NCBI RefSeq assembly: GCF_030486595.1
Contig: NZ_JAUJZH010000027.1
Coordinates: forward strand, 44,956-108,955
Source of the DNA: Variovorax ginsengisoli
Lineage (GTDB): Bacteria > Pseudomonadota > Gammaproteobacteria > Burkholderiales > Burkholderiaceae_C
DNA: 64,000 bases
Reading direction: 5' to 3'
Part shown: piece after piece, positions 9,367-18,372 of the stretch
Layout: each line of letters opens with the position of its first letter
Numbering within the stretch: the stretch's first letter is position 1
Made by a program: the position numbers and the translations under genes
Notes under the pieces: generated by a model
What the model was told of the DNA's origin: nothing
Seen by the model: the letters and a program-made list of their open reading frames with translations, nothing else
Database searches by the model: none

Positions 9367-9934
9367 CGGCCACGCCTTCGCCGGGAGACCACTGTCCCAG
9401 GTGGCGTTCGCCCAGCGCGATCAGATCGCGGCGAATGACCCGTTCAAGGTACGCGCCGAAATCGATCGCGCCCTCCCGGCTGAAGACGCCTGCGACGCGA
9501 GTCGCCTTGTGGTCGTCCTTGGGCAGGAGCAGGACCTGGGCCACGTCCGACCTGATCGGAACGGGCAGATCCATCACGCCATAGTCCGGACCCAACCTCT
9601 CCAGCTCCGCGCGGACGCCCGCGAAATAGACAGGCTCGCCTGGCAGGACAAACATGTGGAACGCCATGTTCAGGCGGGACACACGCAGCGCCTCCAAACG
9701 GATTCCCTCGCGATCGACCGCGGCGATATCGAACACGGACGGGGGCCAGCAGATGCGCCCGGCGAGGTATGCCCGGTCGACACGCTCCCACCGGTGCACC
9801 ATAGAGCGGCCAAACGTCTCCCAGACGAACTCGCTGTCATCCGGCAGCGCTGTATGCAAGCCCGGGTGCGAGCGCAGTTGGGCGCTGAGCGCACGAGCGC
9901 GGGTGTCGAACATGCGGGTAGAAAGAGGCGTCAT
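9341..9934 (-). CDS. Hypothetical protein, paralogue of the next upstream gene
   Basis: A 197-residue soluble protein starting at the ATG at 9934 (MTPLSTRMFD). Its C-terminal half aligns with that of the gene at 9978-10961: both contain a V-[IL]-P-G-E-P segment, then DLP, then LLP[KR]D[DE], and end near QW[AS]P. It ends in ERPRG. It overlaps the following metallopeptidase by 26 bases, so translation is probably coupled. Being interleaved with the metallopeptidases suggests a partner or substrate, but no function can be named. Confidence 0.65.
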   Translation of the reverse strand: MTPLSTRMFDTRARALSAQLRSHPGLHTALPDDSEFVWETFGRSMVHRWERVDRAYLAGRICWPPSVFDIAAVDREGIRLEALRVSRLNMAFHMFVLPGEPVYFAGVRAELERLGPDYGVMDLPVPIRSDVAQVLLLPKDDHKATRVAGVFSREGAIDFGAYLERVIRRDLIALGERHLGQWSPGEGVADEPERPRG

Positions 9935-9977
9935 GGTTGTCCCTGGAGAACGAAGTTGTCGGTGGAGGACATCGGCA

Positions 9978-10961
9978 TCACCCGGCCGGCGCGTACCGCA
10001 CCGATTCGTCTTCATCTTCCTCACCGTCCCCGCTCACGGCAAACGGTGGTGGCGCCCACTGCGCGCTCAAGCGCTCGGCGTTCGAGCGCTGAACGGCCAT
10101 CAGCATGTCGAGGTGGGTTCCCAGGTCAAACAGGCCGCCCTGCTTGCACGCCTCGGCCACCTTGGCAGACCTGGGCTCGTCACGCGGAAGGAGAACAATG
10201 CGCCCCTCCTGCGCCGTGTACGGCCGGGGCAGATCCAGGCTGAAGAACGTGGCTCTGTAGGACTCCATAGCCTTGTGGAACCAGTTCGAGAATCGCGGCT
10301 CGCCGGGGATGACGATCATGTCGTAGGCCTCCAGCATCGAATCCAGTGAGAGCTCGTCGATCTCATAGATGCACAGTGGCCCGTTGATGGGCGTATTTCG
10401 TTGGATCCGGGCCGCCACATAGCGCGCGGCAGCGAAGTGGTGGGAGCCGCCGTCGTTCATGAGCATGACCCGGCCATCCCACAAGTTCAGTGACAGGTGG
10501 TCACTGGCGCCTGGCCGCCCAAGTCGCACCTCCTTGTAGGCCAGCAGCTCGGCAACACGCTCTTCGCTGAGATCCCCCAGCCAGCTCGGCCGGTTCGACT
10601 CGATCATTGAATCGAGAGTGGAATACTCCCGCAAACGCGACTTGGAGTTGCTGATGCCCACGACGTCCTGAATGTCGCAGGACCACGATTCGACTCGGGT
10701 GCACCGGCCGAAGGAAGCGAGCTGCGGGACCAGCCGCGAAACGCCGCGGTAGCTCCCACCCTTGCTGCTCCAGCCCTGGAGCGAACCGCCCGCTCGGCGG
10801 CCGAGTTCGTCCCACCGGACCACGCTGCCTGCGTCCACCCTGGCATGACCTGGGTGCACATCGAAGCGCTCGAAGCTCCACTCGCGCAAAAGGCGAGTTA
10901 GCGGCCCGGCGCCCGTGAGGTGCGCGTAGAGGTCGCTGGCGCCTTGCCGTAGCCGATTCAT
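9978..10961 (-). CDS. Hypothetical protein with duplicated family in the array
   Basis: A 327-residue protein beginning MNRLRQGASDLYAH at 10961, sixteen bases after the end of the metallopeptidase upstream. The N-terminal half is unique. The C-terminal half carries MIVIPGEPRF, DLPRPY, RIVLLPRDEP and ERLSAQWAPP, shared with the next gene, followed by an acidic tail. No signal peptide is evident. It lies between paralogues 2 and 3 of the metallopeptidases in one transcription unit. Unknown function; paralogy with its neighbour is the main information. Confidence 0.65.
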   Translation of the reverse strand: MNRLRQGASDLYAHLTGAGPLTRLLREWSFERFDVHPGHARVDAGSVVRWDELGRRAGGSLQGWSSKGGSYRGVSRLVPQLASFGRCTRVESWSCDIQDVVGISNSKSRLREYSTLDSMIESNRPSWLGDLSEERVAELLAYKEVRLGRPGASDHLSLNLWDGRVMLMNDGGSHHFAAARYVAARIQRNTPINGPLCIYEIDELSLDSMLEAYDMIVIPGEPRFSNWFHKAMESYRATFFSLDLPRPYTAQEGRIVLLPRDEPRSAKVAEACKQGGLFDLGTHLDMLMAVQRSNAERLSAQWAPPPFAVSGDGEEDEDESVRYAPAG

Positions 10962-10977
10962 GGAACAGCCAGTCGCC

Positions 10978-12468
10978 TCAACGCGGGCGCCGCGAGCCGC
11001 TCTGCAGCTGCTGCATGTCTTCGTCGGTGTAGCCGCGCAGGTCGCTGCGCTGGGGGATGCCGCTCGGCTGACCGGCCGGCTGGATGCCGAACTGCGCGGC
11101 GAGGCTGACGCGATCCGCCGAGACTTGGCCGACACGCTCCGTCGGGCGGCTCGATTGGTTGGCAAGCTGGCGCCTCTGGTCGAGTTCGACCTCACGGGCC
11201 TCGAACGTCTTCCAGACCGGCTTCAGGAAGCTGGCCACGGCCTGGGCGTTGTAGCCCGCGCCGCCGCTCGACTTCATCGCTTCGCGAGCCGCCGGGTTGC
11301 GCTGCACCTGGTCATTCACCCAAGCGATGAACGACGAGGTGTCGTGGCCACCGGTCTTCAGCCGCCACGCGCCGATGCCATTCCACTGCTGACCGCTGAG
11401 CGGCTGCTGGGCGTTCATCGCGAGCGCGGCGAATGCGTCTGCGTAACGCTCGGACGAGCGCACCGACTTGTCGACCGTCTCGGGGATGTTCAGGCCGGCG
11501 AAGTTACCCGCCTTGATGGCGCTCTCGGTGTGGACGTCGACCAGACCCGAATACGTGATGCGCTGGCGCGCCTGCGCGGCGTGGCCGGTTTGCGCGTCCA
11601 TCGACGCGGCGATCGACTCGCCCTGCTGGGCGCAATGGGCCGCTTCGTGCAGGACCGTGAAGTCCATCGCCTCCTTCGGCGACAGGCCGGTCAGCTGCGA
11701 CATCCGCTGCGCGTAGTCCGATTGGCTCGCGTGCACGACGATCAGGCAACCCGAGGTGTTGGGCTGCGAGCCCACGTACATCATGGCAGTCGGGCCGTTG
11801 ATCTTCGCCTGCACCAGGCTGTCACGCAGCAGGCCCTGGCCGCCCGGGCCCGCCGGCGGCACCGCGGCCACCGCGCGCTTGGAGACGTCGTCGAACTGGC
11901 TGTACTCGTTCCCGGCGGTCACGACGACTGGAAACATCACCGGACGCAGCGTCGAGGTCGCCGCGATCGTGCCCACATCATTGCGGACCATGACTTCGGC
12001 CAGCTCGGCCGTCGACTGCGGTACGTCGGTGGCGCCAAAGCCGAGGGACTGCGCCAAGGTTGGCTTCGCCTGGATCGTCGATCGCACACCGACCGCATTG
12101 TTGGGGTTGGCGCCCGAGGAATTGAAAAGGGTGCGCGGCACGACACGACCGCTCTCGACGCCCTGGGCACCCTGGCCCGCGGCCGCTTGCCCGGGCGCAG
12201 CACCGCCGTTCATGACGTTGCGCACACCGGTGGCGACGGCGCCGGTGGCAACGCTCGAGGCGACGCTCGTCATCGTCCGCTCGAAAAGGCCGGGACTGTC
12301 AGCATGGGCGGCCGGCGCGAACGACATCGCCGCGGTGGCCATGAGGACGCCGACCAGGCCGGTCTTCCACGCCGTGTCGTTGCCGTGCACTTCGATGACT
12401 TCGGGTTCAGCGAGCATCGCCTCGAGCTGGGCGCGCTCTGCAGCTGAAAAGCGGTTCTGGGTTGCCAT
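10978..12468 (-). CDS. Membrane-anchored zinc metallopeptidase, paralogue 2 of the array
   Basis: A 496-residue protein starting at ATG 12468 (MATQNRFSAAERAQLEAML). The shared head EVIEVHG is at residues 23-29, followed by the membrane segment VGVLMATAAMSFAPA. A long Ala/Gly-rich linker precedes the catalytic part. The zinc motif HEAAH is at 274-278 and SSERYADAF comes about 60 residues later. SGCLIVV before the zinc motif matches TGCVILV and TGCAFLI in the other paralogues. The C-terminus is extended, Gln/Arg-rich and ends SRRPR. Only ten bases separate it from the upstream paralogue. Likely role: cleavage of a periplasmic or membrane protein; substrate unknown. Confidence 0.72.
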   Translation of the reverse strand: MATQNRFSAAERAQLEAMLAEPEVIEVHGNDTAWKTGLVGVLMATAAMSFAPAAHADSPGLFERTMTSVASSVATGAVATGVRNVMNGGAAPGQAAAGQGAQGVESGRVVPRTLFNSSGANPNNAVGVRSTIQAKPTLAQSLGFGATDVPQSTAELAEVMVRNDVGTIAATSTLRPVMFPVVVTAGNEYSQFDDVSKRAVAAVPPAGPGGQGLLRDSLVQAKINGPTAMMYVGSQPNTSGCLIVVHASQSDYAQRMSQLTGLSPKEAMDFTVLHEAAHCAQQGESIAASMDAQTGHAAQARQRITYSGLVDVHTESAIKAGNFAGLNIPETVDKSVRSSERYADAFAALAMNAQQPLSGQQWNGIGAWRLKTGGHDTSSFIAWVNDQVQRNPAAREAMKSSGGAGYNAQAVASFLKPVWKTFEAREVELDQRRQLANQSSRPTERVGQVSADRVSLAAQFGIQPAGQPSGIPQRSDLRGYTDEDMQQLQSGSRRPR

Positions 12469-12478
12469 TTCGGGACTT

Positions 12479-13709
12479 CTAGTTGGATAGGGAAACAGAG
12501 CGGCCGGGGGCGGCCGCAGACGGGGAAACGGTTGGAGCGGGAGCGCCATTGCGCGCCTTCATCCCGGACACGAGCACTTCCTTGAGACCTTCGCTGACCT
12601 CTCGCGGCGCGCGGTGATCTCCGCCTTCTCAAAGGCCTTCCACTGAGGACGAAGAAATGCGGCGATCGCCTGCGCATCGAAACCCGGCCCGGACTCGGCC
12701 TGCATCGCGGCAAACGCGGAAGGATCCCGGCGCACCTGGTCGCGCACGAAAGCGAGAAGCTGGCCGTGTTGTGGGTGGCGGCGTCGCCCAAGCGCCAGGC
12801 GATCAGTCCTTCGATCTGCTGCCCGGTTATGCGGTTCTGGGCCATCAGGGCCAGCATCGCGAAGGCATCGGCGAAGCGCTCGGCGCTCAGCTTGTTCGAG
12901 CGGCCGGAGAGGAAGCCGCTCATGAACACCTCCGAGTCCCTGCCTTCGGCGATCGCCTGCTCGGCCTGTGCACCGAGCATCCCCGATGCGACTCGCTCGG
13001 GAAGCACGCGCCCGTACCTCATCACGTCGTAGGCGGCTGTCAACGTCTCGGCCTGCTGCACACAGTGCGCGCTCTCGTGCATGACCGCGAAGTCAAGGGC
13101 GGCCTCGGTGCTCAGGCCTGTCGTTCGCGCGAGCGAGGCGATGGCCGGCGCATGCTGGTCGCTGATCAGGAAGGCGCAGCCCGTGCGACCCCTTTCCTTT
13201 GCGACATAGCTCCAGGAGATCGGAGTCTCCGTCTTCGGAACGTCGGCGACCAGGTTGTTCTGCAGGCGGATCGCACCACCCAGCGCCGGCTCCATGACAC
13301 GGCCGCTGAAGACGAACTGCATGACCTTGTCCTGCACCTGGTCCTCGTTCATTCCCGCTGGGAAGGCGAAGGGGTACACGGTCGGCCTCACGCTCACAGC
13401 GGTGGAGGCGATCTCCTGAGCACCGGCGCGGCGCATCACTTCGCCGGCGGCTGCGTCCGTATTCGGCACCACCGCCTTCCTTGCGAAGAAGGAAGCCGAG
13501 GGCGCGTCGATGTGGGAAAGGTAGGCTGGGTCGCTGTCGGCGCGAGCAGGGCCGAAGCTCATCCCCGCGGTCGCCATGACCGCCGCAAGCACGCCCGCGC
13601 GCCAGGCGCGGTCCGAGCCGTGGATCTCCACGCGCTCGGGCGCATCGAGCATGCCCTGCAATGAGGCACGCCCTCTCGCGCTGAAGCTTTTGGACGATAG
13701 GGCTCGCAT
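12479..13709 (-). pseudogene. Metallopeptidase paralogue 1, with two apparent frameshifts
   Basis: The reading frame starts at ATG 13709 with the shared head RASLQGMLDAPERVEIHG, the membrane segment VLAAVMATAGMSFGPA, zinc motif HESAH and LSAERFADAF. After HNTASF, near 12750, the homologous sequence continues in another frame (FVRDQVRRDP to AFLRPQWKAFEKAEI); one missing base in a C run would restore it. A second shift near 12600 leads to EGLKEVLVSGM, which matches the LKDVLMAG tail of paralogue 3, and a stop at 12479. Both shifts could be sequencing errors, in which case this is an intact first gene of the array. As given, the encoded protein is missing its native C-terminal part. Confidence 0.65.
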
Positions 13710-14221
13710 TTTTCAAATCATCCGCGCAATTTCAATATCTTGCGGAAATGTTTTCGCGCAGAGCTATTTTCCGTTCTGGAATCGGTCGCTTTGAGAACGC
13801 AGCCCGTCACGGGAAGGCGAAAGCGCCACGGCATCGAAGCAGTGGCGTTCAGATGCGAACTGGAGGAAGATTGCGGTGCGCGCACAGCTACACCGCAGGC
13901 CACTCAACGCGGCCGAAACGTCATGCGAGAGGATCAGCGAGTGATCGTGCTCCGAGCCAATAAATGCCCAAACGGCGATCCAGGTCGCATGCGGCTCGCC
14001 AGGCTCCTCGAGCTGTAGGTCGCCGACGCAAATGCCCGAACGGCGCCTGCCAGTGCAGGTTCGAACGGCAGACAGCTGCTAATAATTGCCCAAACTAGCG
14101 CCCGCGCGTCCTATGTCGATCGCGACAACCGCTGAAGATTGCGGGCCCGATTGGCCGCAACGTTCCCCTCCCGCATACCGCCGCGAAGCGCGTGCACACC
14201 CACTGGCTGTAAGGCAGGATC
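13710..14221. other. Intergenic region between the metallopeptidase array and IS30
   Basis: About 510 bases with no convincing gene. The first part, including an AT-rich stretch around 13708-13760, should hold the promoter of the leftward array. A 16-base sequence (AAATGCCC[AG]AACGGCG) occurs at 13962-13977 and again at 14030-14045, with a weaker third copy near 14084-14100; its role is unknown. The right part is bounded by the left inverted repeat of the insertion sequence. Confidence 0.5.
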
Positions 14222-14253
14222 CGGCTGCGGATTCAACCGGTCGATGCAACACA
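14222..14253 (+). repeat. Left terminal inverted repeat of the IS30 element
   Basis: Thirty-two bases identical to the reverse complement of 15428-15459. The central part reads GATTCAACCGGTCGATGCAA. The true tip may lie a few bases inside. Confidence 0.85.
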
Positions 14254-14287
14254 CTGATGACTGCCGTAGGCAGAAGGAGTGTTGCAG

Positions 14288-15448
14288 ATGGCTTACCGGA
14301 CGCGAACCTACTACACAGACAGCCAGAAGGCGTTGATGTGGGAGCGATGGAGGCAGGGATGGACCCTGCATCAGATTGCTCAACTGTTCAATCGGCCCCA
14401 CACGTCGATACAGGGAATTCTGTCCCGTACCGGCGGCATTCGACCGCCGGAGCGAACTCGTTCATCAAGGGCGCTGACGCTGGCCGAGCGCGAGGAGATC
14501 TCGCGTGCCATGGCGGCTGGGTTCTCGATTCGCTCGATCGCGGTGATCCTCGGGCGAGCGCCATCCACCATCAGCCGAGAGATCAAGCGCAACGGTGGTT
14601 CCGGGTGCTATCGGGCGACCCGGGCCGACCAGGCGGCCTGGGATCGGGCTCGTCGACCCAAGCGCTGCAGGCTGGCTGAGAACCGGGACTTGGCGCGCAT
14701 TGTCACGGAGAAGCTTCGGCGGCAATGGTCTCCGGAGCAGATTGCCGGATGGCTCAAGCATACTTACCCGAGCGACGAGACCTCCCACGTGTCCCACGAG
14801 ACCATCTACCGTAGCCTGTTCATTCAAGCCCGCGGGGCGTTGAAGAAGGAGCTGTTGCAGCATCTTCGGCGTACTCGGGGCATGCGCCGCTCACGTCAGT
14901 ACACGCAGAAGACAGACGTCCACGGAAGAATCGTTGACGCCGTCTCCATCAGCGAGCGGCCAGCCACGGTTGAAGATCGAGCAGTTCCCGGACACTGGGA
15001 AGGCGACCTGCTCTTCGGAAGCGCCAACAGCCAGATCGCCACGCTGGTTGAGCGCCAAACGCGATACGTGATGTTGGTCAAGCTGGATGGCAAGGACTCT
15101 CAGACCGTCGTCAATGCACTCATCAAGAATGCCCGCAAGCTGCCGCAGGAGCTCTACAAGTCACTGACCTGGGACAGGGGCACGGAGATGCACGCTCACA
15201 AGAAGTTCACGTTGGCCACCGACATTCAGGTGTACTTCTGCGATCCGCAGAACCCATGACAGCGTGGAAGCAACGAGAACACGAATGGATTGCTCAGGCA
15301 GTACATGCCGAAGGGCATGGACATCTCAGGGTTCTCACAGCCTCAACTCAATGCGATCGCGAGACAATTGAACGAGAGGCCGCGCAAGACGCTCGGCTTC
15401 CATACACCTGCTGAGATGTTCAGCGAATGTGTTGCATCGACCGGTTGA
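14288..15448 (+). pseudogene. IS30-family transposase with a premature TGA
   Basis: The ATG at 14288 has AAGGAG nine bases upstream. The product has the N-terminal helix-turn-helix region (STISREIKRNGG), then the DDE core: first Asp in GHWEGDLLFG, second Asp in LTWDRGTEM. At 15257-15259 a TGA stands where the family has Trp (DPQNP-stop-QRGSNENTNG). The frame stays open beyond it to 15448 and contains the third catalytic residue (Glu in SNENTNGLLRQY). The truncated product therefore lacks the catalytic Glu. A single G-to-A change explains it; sequencing error or read-through are alternatives. Confidence 0.88.
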
Positions 15449-15459
15449 ATCCGCAGCCG
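15428..15459 (-). repeat. Right terminal inverted repeat of the IS30 element
   Basis: Perfect inverse copy of 14222-14253. It overlaps the last codons of the transposase frame. Confidence 0.85.
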
Positions 15460-15515
15460 CATTCTGACGTAGCCGGCGTGCCTGCTTGGTAAAGCGTCGA
15501 GCGAAAGCGCATTCC

Positions 15516-16376
15516 TCAAGGGGCGACGTGGCGGCTTCGGTACCAGGTGATGCCGCTTTGTTCGGCGCTCCCTTTGACCTTTCGCACTTCAAACTCTTGC
15601 GAGCGCTCGAGCAGGACACCCCAGCTCTTGCAGAAATACCGGCCAGGTCTATGCTCCGGATGGGTCGCCCGAATCTCCTTGAGCGCGATATCCAAGCGCG
15701 TCATTTCGCCCGGCGGCGTACCCCGCTCTGCGCGGCGAAGTAGGCGTACAGCTGTGCAGGCCGGCCAATCGATGGTTCCATCGGGGAGGATGCCGTGAAT
15801 CAGTGCGTCTTCGAACTCAGGAGACTGAGCGAGCCGAACATAGTGGTCCCTTGCCTCTATGGCAATGTTCGCCCATTGCCGTAGCTCGTCAAAGGCGACC
15901 TTGGCTGCCTCATAGCTCTCGTCGAGAAGTGCAACCGCTCGCTCGCACCCTTCGTGCGTGGCGATGTCGTGGTCCTCCAAGAGGTGATGCACGATTCGAT
16001 TGCGCAAGTTCTTGAACGCCTCGAGCCGGGCCTGGGTGCGGACCAGCTCCTCCGGGGCCAGTTCGAGGGTGAACTTGGTGTGGAAAGTCGGCTTGTCGAA
16101 GACGTTCGACAACGGCTCGACCCGCGCTGCGGCACTGCCCTCGAACTGCAGGTACGACTTGTTGAGTTCGTCGAACAGGTAGCCCATCGGCTTGGAAGCA
16201 AACTGCTGCTTTCGACGTTCCAGGTTTGAGAGGGCTGTGTCGACCGACCCGGAGACTTCGCTGTCGATGACGAGCGCCTTTAACAGCATCTCGTAGCGCT
16301 GGACCTGGAGGAGAAACCTGCCAAGCTTCTGTTGGACGACCACCTGCTGCTCTGCCTGCACTACGGACGTACTCAC
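15516..16376 (-). CDS. Hypothetical protein with C-terminal LOTUS/OST-HTH-like domain
   Basis: A 286-residue protein, start ATG 16376. The N-terminal two thirds are helical and include RNRIVHHLLEDHD, an RxxxxH arrangement loosely like HEPN-type motifs. The last 60 residues (LDIALKEIRATHP, RYFCKSWGVLLERSQEFEVRKV, then a short strand) resemble the winged-helix LOTUS/OST-HTH domain that binds RNA in NYN-type proteins. It stands alone next to the IS30 element. If both hints are right it would be an RNA-directed protein, possibly defensive. Both domain calls are by eye and tentative. Confidence 0.4.
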   Translation of the reverse strand: MSTSVVQAEQQVVVQQKLGRFLLQVQRYEMLLKALVIDSEVSGSVDTALSNLERRKQQFASKPMGYLFDELNKSYLQFEGSAAARVEPLSNVFDKPTFHTKFTLELAPEELVRTQARLEAFKNLRNRIVHHLLEDHDIATHEGCERAVALLDESYEAAKVAFDELRQWANIAIEARDHYVRLAQSPEFEDALIHGILPDGTIDWPACTAVRLLRRAERGTPPGEMTRLDIALKEIRATHPEHRPGRYFCKSWGVLLERSQEFEVRKVKGSAEQSGITWYRSRHVAP

Positions 16377-16591
16377 GCGCTTCCCTCATTCCTTGAATGC
16401 CAGCGGCACGAGCTCCGGCCTCCCGCTGCAGGGTTCGAATTAAACCCGTCCGGATTCTGCCCCAGGCCTGGAAATTAGGGGGAGTGTGTTCCGCCACGTT
16501 CCCGCCACCCACCGCGCGCCCGGTCCAACCGCCGACAAGACTTGGTCGACGGGACCTCACTCAGTGCGATATGTATCTTGAAGTGCACCAA

Positions 16592-16624
16592 AAACAAACG
16601 GGCCGCATAGCGGCCCGTTTGTTT
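16592..16624 (-). terminator. Intrinsic terminator after the H-NS-like gene
   Basis: A perfect 15-bp stem (AAACAAACGGGCCGC paired with its inverse) with a three-base loop. On the minus strand it is followed by a T-rich run. It lies 32 bases beyond the stop of the H-NS-like gene and, being symmetric, may act on both strands. Confidence 0.88.
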
Positions 16625-16655
16625 GGTCTCTTCGGCCGAAGGCCAGTTCGCGTTA

Positions 16656-17399
16656 TCAGCTCGCGGATGCAGCCGTCTCCGGCGTGGCGGAGGTCAAAAC
16701 AGGCGCCGCAGCGTTCGTGGACGTGCGCGGACTGCGGGACTTGGCGGCAACTTGCGACTTAATGGCCTTGGCGGCTGCCTTCTTGGGGGCCTTCGCAGCC
16801 GCCTTTGCAGCCTTGGGGGCGGCTGCTGCCGTCTTTGCCGGCGCTGCCTTCTTCAAAGGAGCGCTCTTCTTTGGTGCAGCCTTCTTCGCGACCGGCTTTT
16901 CAGCCTTGGTTTCGGGAACTGCGACAGCGGCAGAAGCAACCTTCTTGGCGCGAACCGACTTCTTCACCGGTGCTGCAACTGCGCGGGCCTTGCGGGTCGC
17001 CTTTTTCACCACCGCGGCGACAGGCGCCACGGCCTTTTCGACCGAAGGTGCTGCAACGACGCCAGATTGGTCGATGAGGAACTTGTCACGGTTGCGAGCC
17101 GTGGCAATCCATCCGGGAGCCTTGCCGAAGCCCGTCCAGGTCTTGCCCGTCTTGGGATGGCGGTACTTGGGAATGCCTGCGCCCTTGCGAGGTGCCTTGC
17201 CATCGCCGAGGGCCTTGCCGGCGGCTGCCTTCAACGCTTTGGCGCCACGGCCAAAGAGATGCTCGACGGTCAGGCCAAACGTGGCAATCGACTCCTTGAT
17301 TTGCGCAACCACCTTTGTCGTCTCAGCCTCACGGAGTGCGGCTGCCTCCTTCTCGAGTTTGGCGATGGCGGATTTGATTTGCGCGTAGGACTGCGTCAT
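16656..17399 (-). CDS. H-NS-like protein with histone H1-like Lys/Ala/Pro tail
   Basis: A 247-residue protein starting at ATG 17399 (MTQSYAQIKSAIAKLEKE). Residues 1-60 form a coiled oligomerisation region. Residues about 75-100 contain PKYRHPKTGKTWTGFGKAPGW, cited in part, which is the H-NS DNA-binding loop of the betaproteobacterial type. The last 130 residues are almost only Lys, Ala, Pro, Val and Ser, with repeats such as KKAAPKKSAPLKKAAP, like eukaryotic H1 and bacterial H1-type proteins. Typical H-NS is about 100-135 residues, so the tail is a large extension. Expected role: binding and silencing of AT-rich or foreign DNA, with the tail adding nonspecific compaction. A single gene with its own terminator. 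Confidence 0.88.
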   Translation of the reverse strand: MTQSYAQIKSAIAKLEKEAAALREAETTKVVAQIKESIATFGLTVEHLFGRGAKALKAAAGKALGDGKAPRKGAGIPKYRHPKTGKTWTGFGKAPGWIATARNRDKFLIDQSGVVAAPSVEKAVAPVAAVVKKATRKARAVAAPVKKSVRAKKVASAAVAVPETKAEKPVAKKAAPKKSAPLKKAAPAKTAAAAPKAAKAAAKAPKKAAAKAIKSQVAAKSRSPRTSTNAAAPVLTSATPETAASAS

Positions 17400-17746
17400 T
17401 GAGTCTGGACCTTTGAAGTTAAGAAAGTTCGTCGCTCGCGTCATGAGCGTTGGCGACAAAGGCGTCTGAAGTTGATGAATCGATGGGAAAACGTCTTCTC
17501 TTCAAATGCACGCCGGCGCGGATTTTACCCACAAGCGCGAGGTCTTCTCATAACTGCATGACACCACCTTCTCTCCTGTTTTGGATTTCGGGGGAGGTCC
17601 GCCGCAAGCTATCGGCTGAACGAACGGCAATGTCGCTCAGCCCCCGGAAGGCGGCTCTGTCAACTCCTCTGCGGCCAGGTACGGTAGGCGGAGTTCTAGT
17701 TGCACCGTGGGCTTGGGCAGTGGCCGCAATTGTTGAGGTGGATGTG
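17400..17746. other. Intergenic region upstream of the H-NS-like gene
   Basis: About 350 bases with no supported gene; an open frame on the plus strand here shows no family and no clear ribosome site. It should contain the promoter and leader of the H-NS-like gene. Nothing else was recognised. Confidence 0.4.
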
Positions 17747-17998
17747 CTACCAACGTGCCCGTCTTCGTTTTCGCATTTCGGGAATGATGAGCTTGACCAC
17801 TAAACTGCCTGTCGGCGTTCTGAACGTATCGTATCGCCCGGCACATTCCAGTGCGTCGCCGTTATCCAAGTAGAACTTGGGCTCACGCTGCTTCTCCTCA
17901 GCGCCGTACGCAGTATGAACACAGTACGCTTGCGTGCGTCGGAAGACGAGGTGCCTCTGCCCGTCTGTCCCAACTGCTCGAAATACATCGGTTCTCAT
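17747..17998 (-). CDS. Small hypothetical protein
   Basis: An 83-residue product from ATG 17998. It contains REPKFYLDNGDALECAGRYDTFRTPTG, cited here in parts as KFYLDNGD and RYDTFRTPTG, consistent with a small beta-rich domain, and ends with a basic run (RKRRRARW). No family recognised and no operon partner. It could be real cargo; confidence is limited by its size. Confidence 0.45.
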   Translation of the reverse strand: MRTDVFRAVGTDGQRHLVFRRTQAYCVHTAYGAEEKQREPKFYLDNGDALECAGRYDTFRTPTGSLVVKLIIPEMRKRRRARW

Positions 17999-18150
17999 TT
18001 GCGTCTGCCTTGAAACCGGGACACCAGCTTGGCGAACGCGAAATCCTTCTGGTGTAGGAGGTTTGGCCGGGCCATTGCTGTCAGAGTCTGACTCGCCGTT
18101 GGCGCGGCATTCCGCGAGCCAAGCCGAAAGGTCTTGCTGGTTGCCGTCGG

Positions 18151-18366
18151 CTAATCGCCGGAACGCAGATGCGCCGCGTTGGCGTCAGTGAATGGCCTCA
18201 GCGTGCTCAAAAGCTCGACAGCTTGCCTTCGAAGAGGCCCCCAGGCCACATGGCGCATCGCCTTTAGATTCTCCGTCCGACCCTGCGCCGCCACGAGTGG
18301 CTCCTGCGGAACGGAACTGAGTGCTGCGACAAGCCGTTCTATGGCATCGGACTGACTCGAAGTCAA
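18151..18366 (-). CDS. Small hypothetical protein
   Basis: A 71-residue product from ATG 18366, six bases downstream of the preceding small gene. That tight spacing supports a two-gene unit. It is predicted helical (AIERLVAALSS, AVELLSTLRPF) and soluble. No family recognised. Confidence 0.4.
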   Translation of the reverse strand: MTSSQSDAIERLVAALSSVPQEPLVAAQGRTENLKAMRHVAWGPLRRQAVELLSTLRPFTDANAAHLRSGD

Positions 18367-18372
18367 AAGGGA

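Larger units (their letters stand above)
14222..15459 (+). mobile_element. IS30-family insertion sequence
   Basis: The element is bounded by inverted repeats that match perfectly over 32 bases (14222-14253 and 15428-15459), with the core GATTCAACCGGTCGATGCAA. It contains a single transposase gene. Length (about 1.24 kb) and gene type fit IS30. The right repeat overlaps the end of the transposase reading frame, as in other compact elements. The exact tips and the target duplication (2-3 bp expected) cannot be fixed from one copy. The transposase carries an in-frame stop, so this copy is probably immobile unless helped by another. Confidence 0.85.

Noticed and set aside
10960..12447. 495-residue open frame opposite metallopeptidase 2
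   Set aside because: Antisense shadow rich in Arg, His, Gly and Leu with no motif; the minus strand carries HEAAH and the shared head.
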